NCBI RefSeq assembly: GCF_043226085.1
Contig: NZ_CP171227.1
Coordinates: 1 to 64,000, forward strand
DNA: 64,000 bases
Direction of reading: 5' to 3'
From: Amaricoccus sp003258405
GTDB lineage: Bacteria > Pseudomonadota > Alphaproteobacteria > Rhodobacterales > Rhodobacteraceae
The notes below the pieces were generated by a model. The model was not told where the DNA came from and ran no database searches. It worked only from the letters and a program-made list of their open reading frames with translations. How positions within the stretch are numbered: the stretch's first letter is position 1; every line of letters begins with the position of its first letter. Position numbers and translations under genes: made by a program. Shown here piece by piece: positions 63,129 to 64,000 of this stretch.

Positions 63129-64000
63129 ATGAAGGACACCGAAGAGGCGCCGGAGGCTCCGGGAGCCGCGGCGCGCCTGCGTGCGCAGGCCGCGCATCTC
63201 TCCGAACGCACCCTGTGGTTCAGCCGCGGCGTGGTGCGGGTCGGGCGGCGCCAGGCGCAGCGCCGGGGCGAGGCGCTGCTGCGGCGGCTGGCGCAGGACC
63301 ATCCTGCGCGGCTCCTGCGCCTGGCGGGCCCGCTTCGCCGGATGTTCCCGAAGCGTGCGCTGCCGGCCCAGATCGAGGCGGTGATGACCGCGCGGATCCA
63401 CGGCTGGCGGGCAGCCGGGCCACTCTTTGCGCGCCTCGCCGCGGAAGGCATGACCGGAGGGGCGGGGCGCGTCCTGCTGCGCCCGGAGCGGCCCGCACCG
63501 GGGCTGACGCTTGCGGTGCCGGGGCCGGGTCGGGAAGGACTGCCGGACGCGGAGGGCGCGGTTGTCGTCTATACCGTGCTCACCGGGCGCCCGCGGCTGC
63601 TGCCGCCGCTCTTCCGTGCCGATGGCCGGATCCGCTTTCTCTGCTTTACCGACCAGCCGGTCTCGGCGCCGGGCTGGGAGATCCTGCCGCTCGCCCATCC
63701 GGCGGAGATTGCCGGGGCGGAGCCTGCGCGGGTTGCGGCCTGGCACATGCTCCAGGCCCGCGCGCTGCTCGACGCGGCCGCGCCCCGGGCGGAGCATTCG
63801 CTCTTCATCGCCCCCGACCATCAGCTTCTCGGCAATATAGACACGCTGATCGGCCGCTGGCTGGGCGGGCATGATTTCGTCATGTGGCGGCATCCGCGCT
63901 GCGCCGACTGGCAGGACATGGCCGAGCGCCACCTGATCGAGGGCGATGCCGAGGCCGGGGCCGTGCTTGCGGCGGCGGAGGCGCTCGCCGACCGTCGTCC
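63129..64000 (+). CDS. Glycosyltransferase-like (DUF616/TOD1-MUCI70 type) protein, 3' end outside window
   Basis: An open frame of at least 290 codons from the ATG at 63129, with GAGGAGAG immediately upstream, running past the right edge. The first 110 residues are helical and Arg/Ala-rich. Then come AVVVYTVLTGRPRLLPPLFR and RIRFLCFTDQPVSAPGWEIL, the pattern of the DUF616 glycosyltransferase-like family. LFIAPDHQLLGNIDTLIGRW and HDFVMWRHPRCADWQDMAER follow. The family is thought to bind or transfer sugars; its function here is inferred from context. Confidence 0.72.
   Translation, partial: MKDTEEAPEAPGAAARLRAQAAHLSERTLWFSRGVVRVGRRQAQRRGEALLRRLAQDHPARLLRLAGPLRRMFPKRALPAQIEAVMTARIHGWRAAGPLFARLAAEGMTGGAGRVLLRPERPAPGLTLAVPGPGREGLPDAEGAVVVYTVLTGRPRLLPPLFRADGRIRFLCFTDQPVSAPGWEILPLAHPAEIAGAEPARVAAWHMLQARALLDAAAPRAEHSLFIAPDHQLLGNIDTLIGRWLGGHDFVMWRHPRCADWQDMAERHLIEGDAEAGAVLAAAEALADRR

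Overview
The window is about 66% GC or higher with typical alphaproteobacterial coding. Several features point to the Rhodobacterales (Rhodobacter/roseobacter relatives): VPLPA-CTERM surface proteins, a gene-transfer-agent type spike base protein, a STAS-cheY-cheA-cheW-cheR / mcp-cheB-cheD chemotaxis set, and a RepA-type replication module with its own parAB. The repA, iterons, parA, parB and three identical 20-bp parS-like palindromes at 50.4-55.7 kb indicate an extrachromosomal replicon. A tRNA-Ser(GGA) gene beside this module makes a chromid-like replicon more likely than a dispensable plasmid. No species is claimed.

Layout. 1-2.8 kb: three proteins of unknown role (a repeat protein cut by the window edge, a helical protein, and a Pro/Ala-rich protein ending in a helix-hairpin-helix-like segment). 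2.9-20.6 kb: a surface-polysaccharide locus with phosphomannomutase, a KpsT/KpsE/KpsM-like ABC exporter, a DUF2793 protein with a C1q-like tip, glycosyltransferases, a VPLPA-CTERM protein, UDP-glucose dehydrogenase, UDP-glucuronate 4-epimerase, a PglK/MsbA-like ABC protein and a Wzy/WaaL-like membrane protein. 20.9-39.6 kb: chemotaxis genes (two cheY, a STAS protein, cheA, cheW, cheR, a large MCP, cheB, cheD, and fliM last). These are interrupted by a glycosyltransferase, a small spike base protein of the Rcc01079/GhsA type, a 1554-residue Ig/Asp-box protein and a sulfotransferase. 39.6-50.2 kb: a mostly minus-strand block of glycosyltransferases, sulfotransferases, UDP-glucuronate decarboxylase and a second VPLPA-CTERM protein. 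50.4-55.9 kb: replication/partition module, an ArsR/SRPBCC pair and tRNA-Ser. 56.1-64 kb: a GMC oxidoreductase, a sulfotransferase, a nucleotide-sugar cassette (glucose-1-phosphate cytidylyltransferase, SDR epimerase, RmlC-like epimerase, SAF-domain oxidoreductase) and a glycosyltransferase-like gene running off the end.

How it fits together. Most genes make, modify (probably sulfate) and export a cell-surface polysaccharide containing uronic acids, xylose and deoxy sugars. The chemotaxis genes suggest that motility and surface attachment are encoded together on this replicon, as in roseobacter biofilm plasmids. The most interesting element is the spike base plus giant Ig/Asp-box protein pair. 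In Rhodobacter capsulatus, proteins of this base family form gene-transfer-agent head spikes that bind capsule, and here the genes sit inside a capsule and chemotaxis locus. A perfect CtrA-type site, TTAA-N7-TTAA, lies just downstream of them and upstream of the MCP operon.
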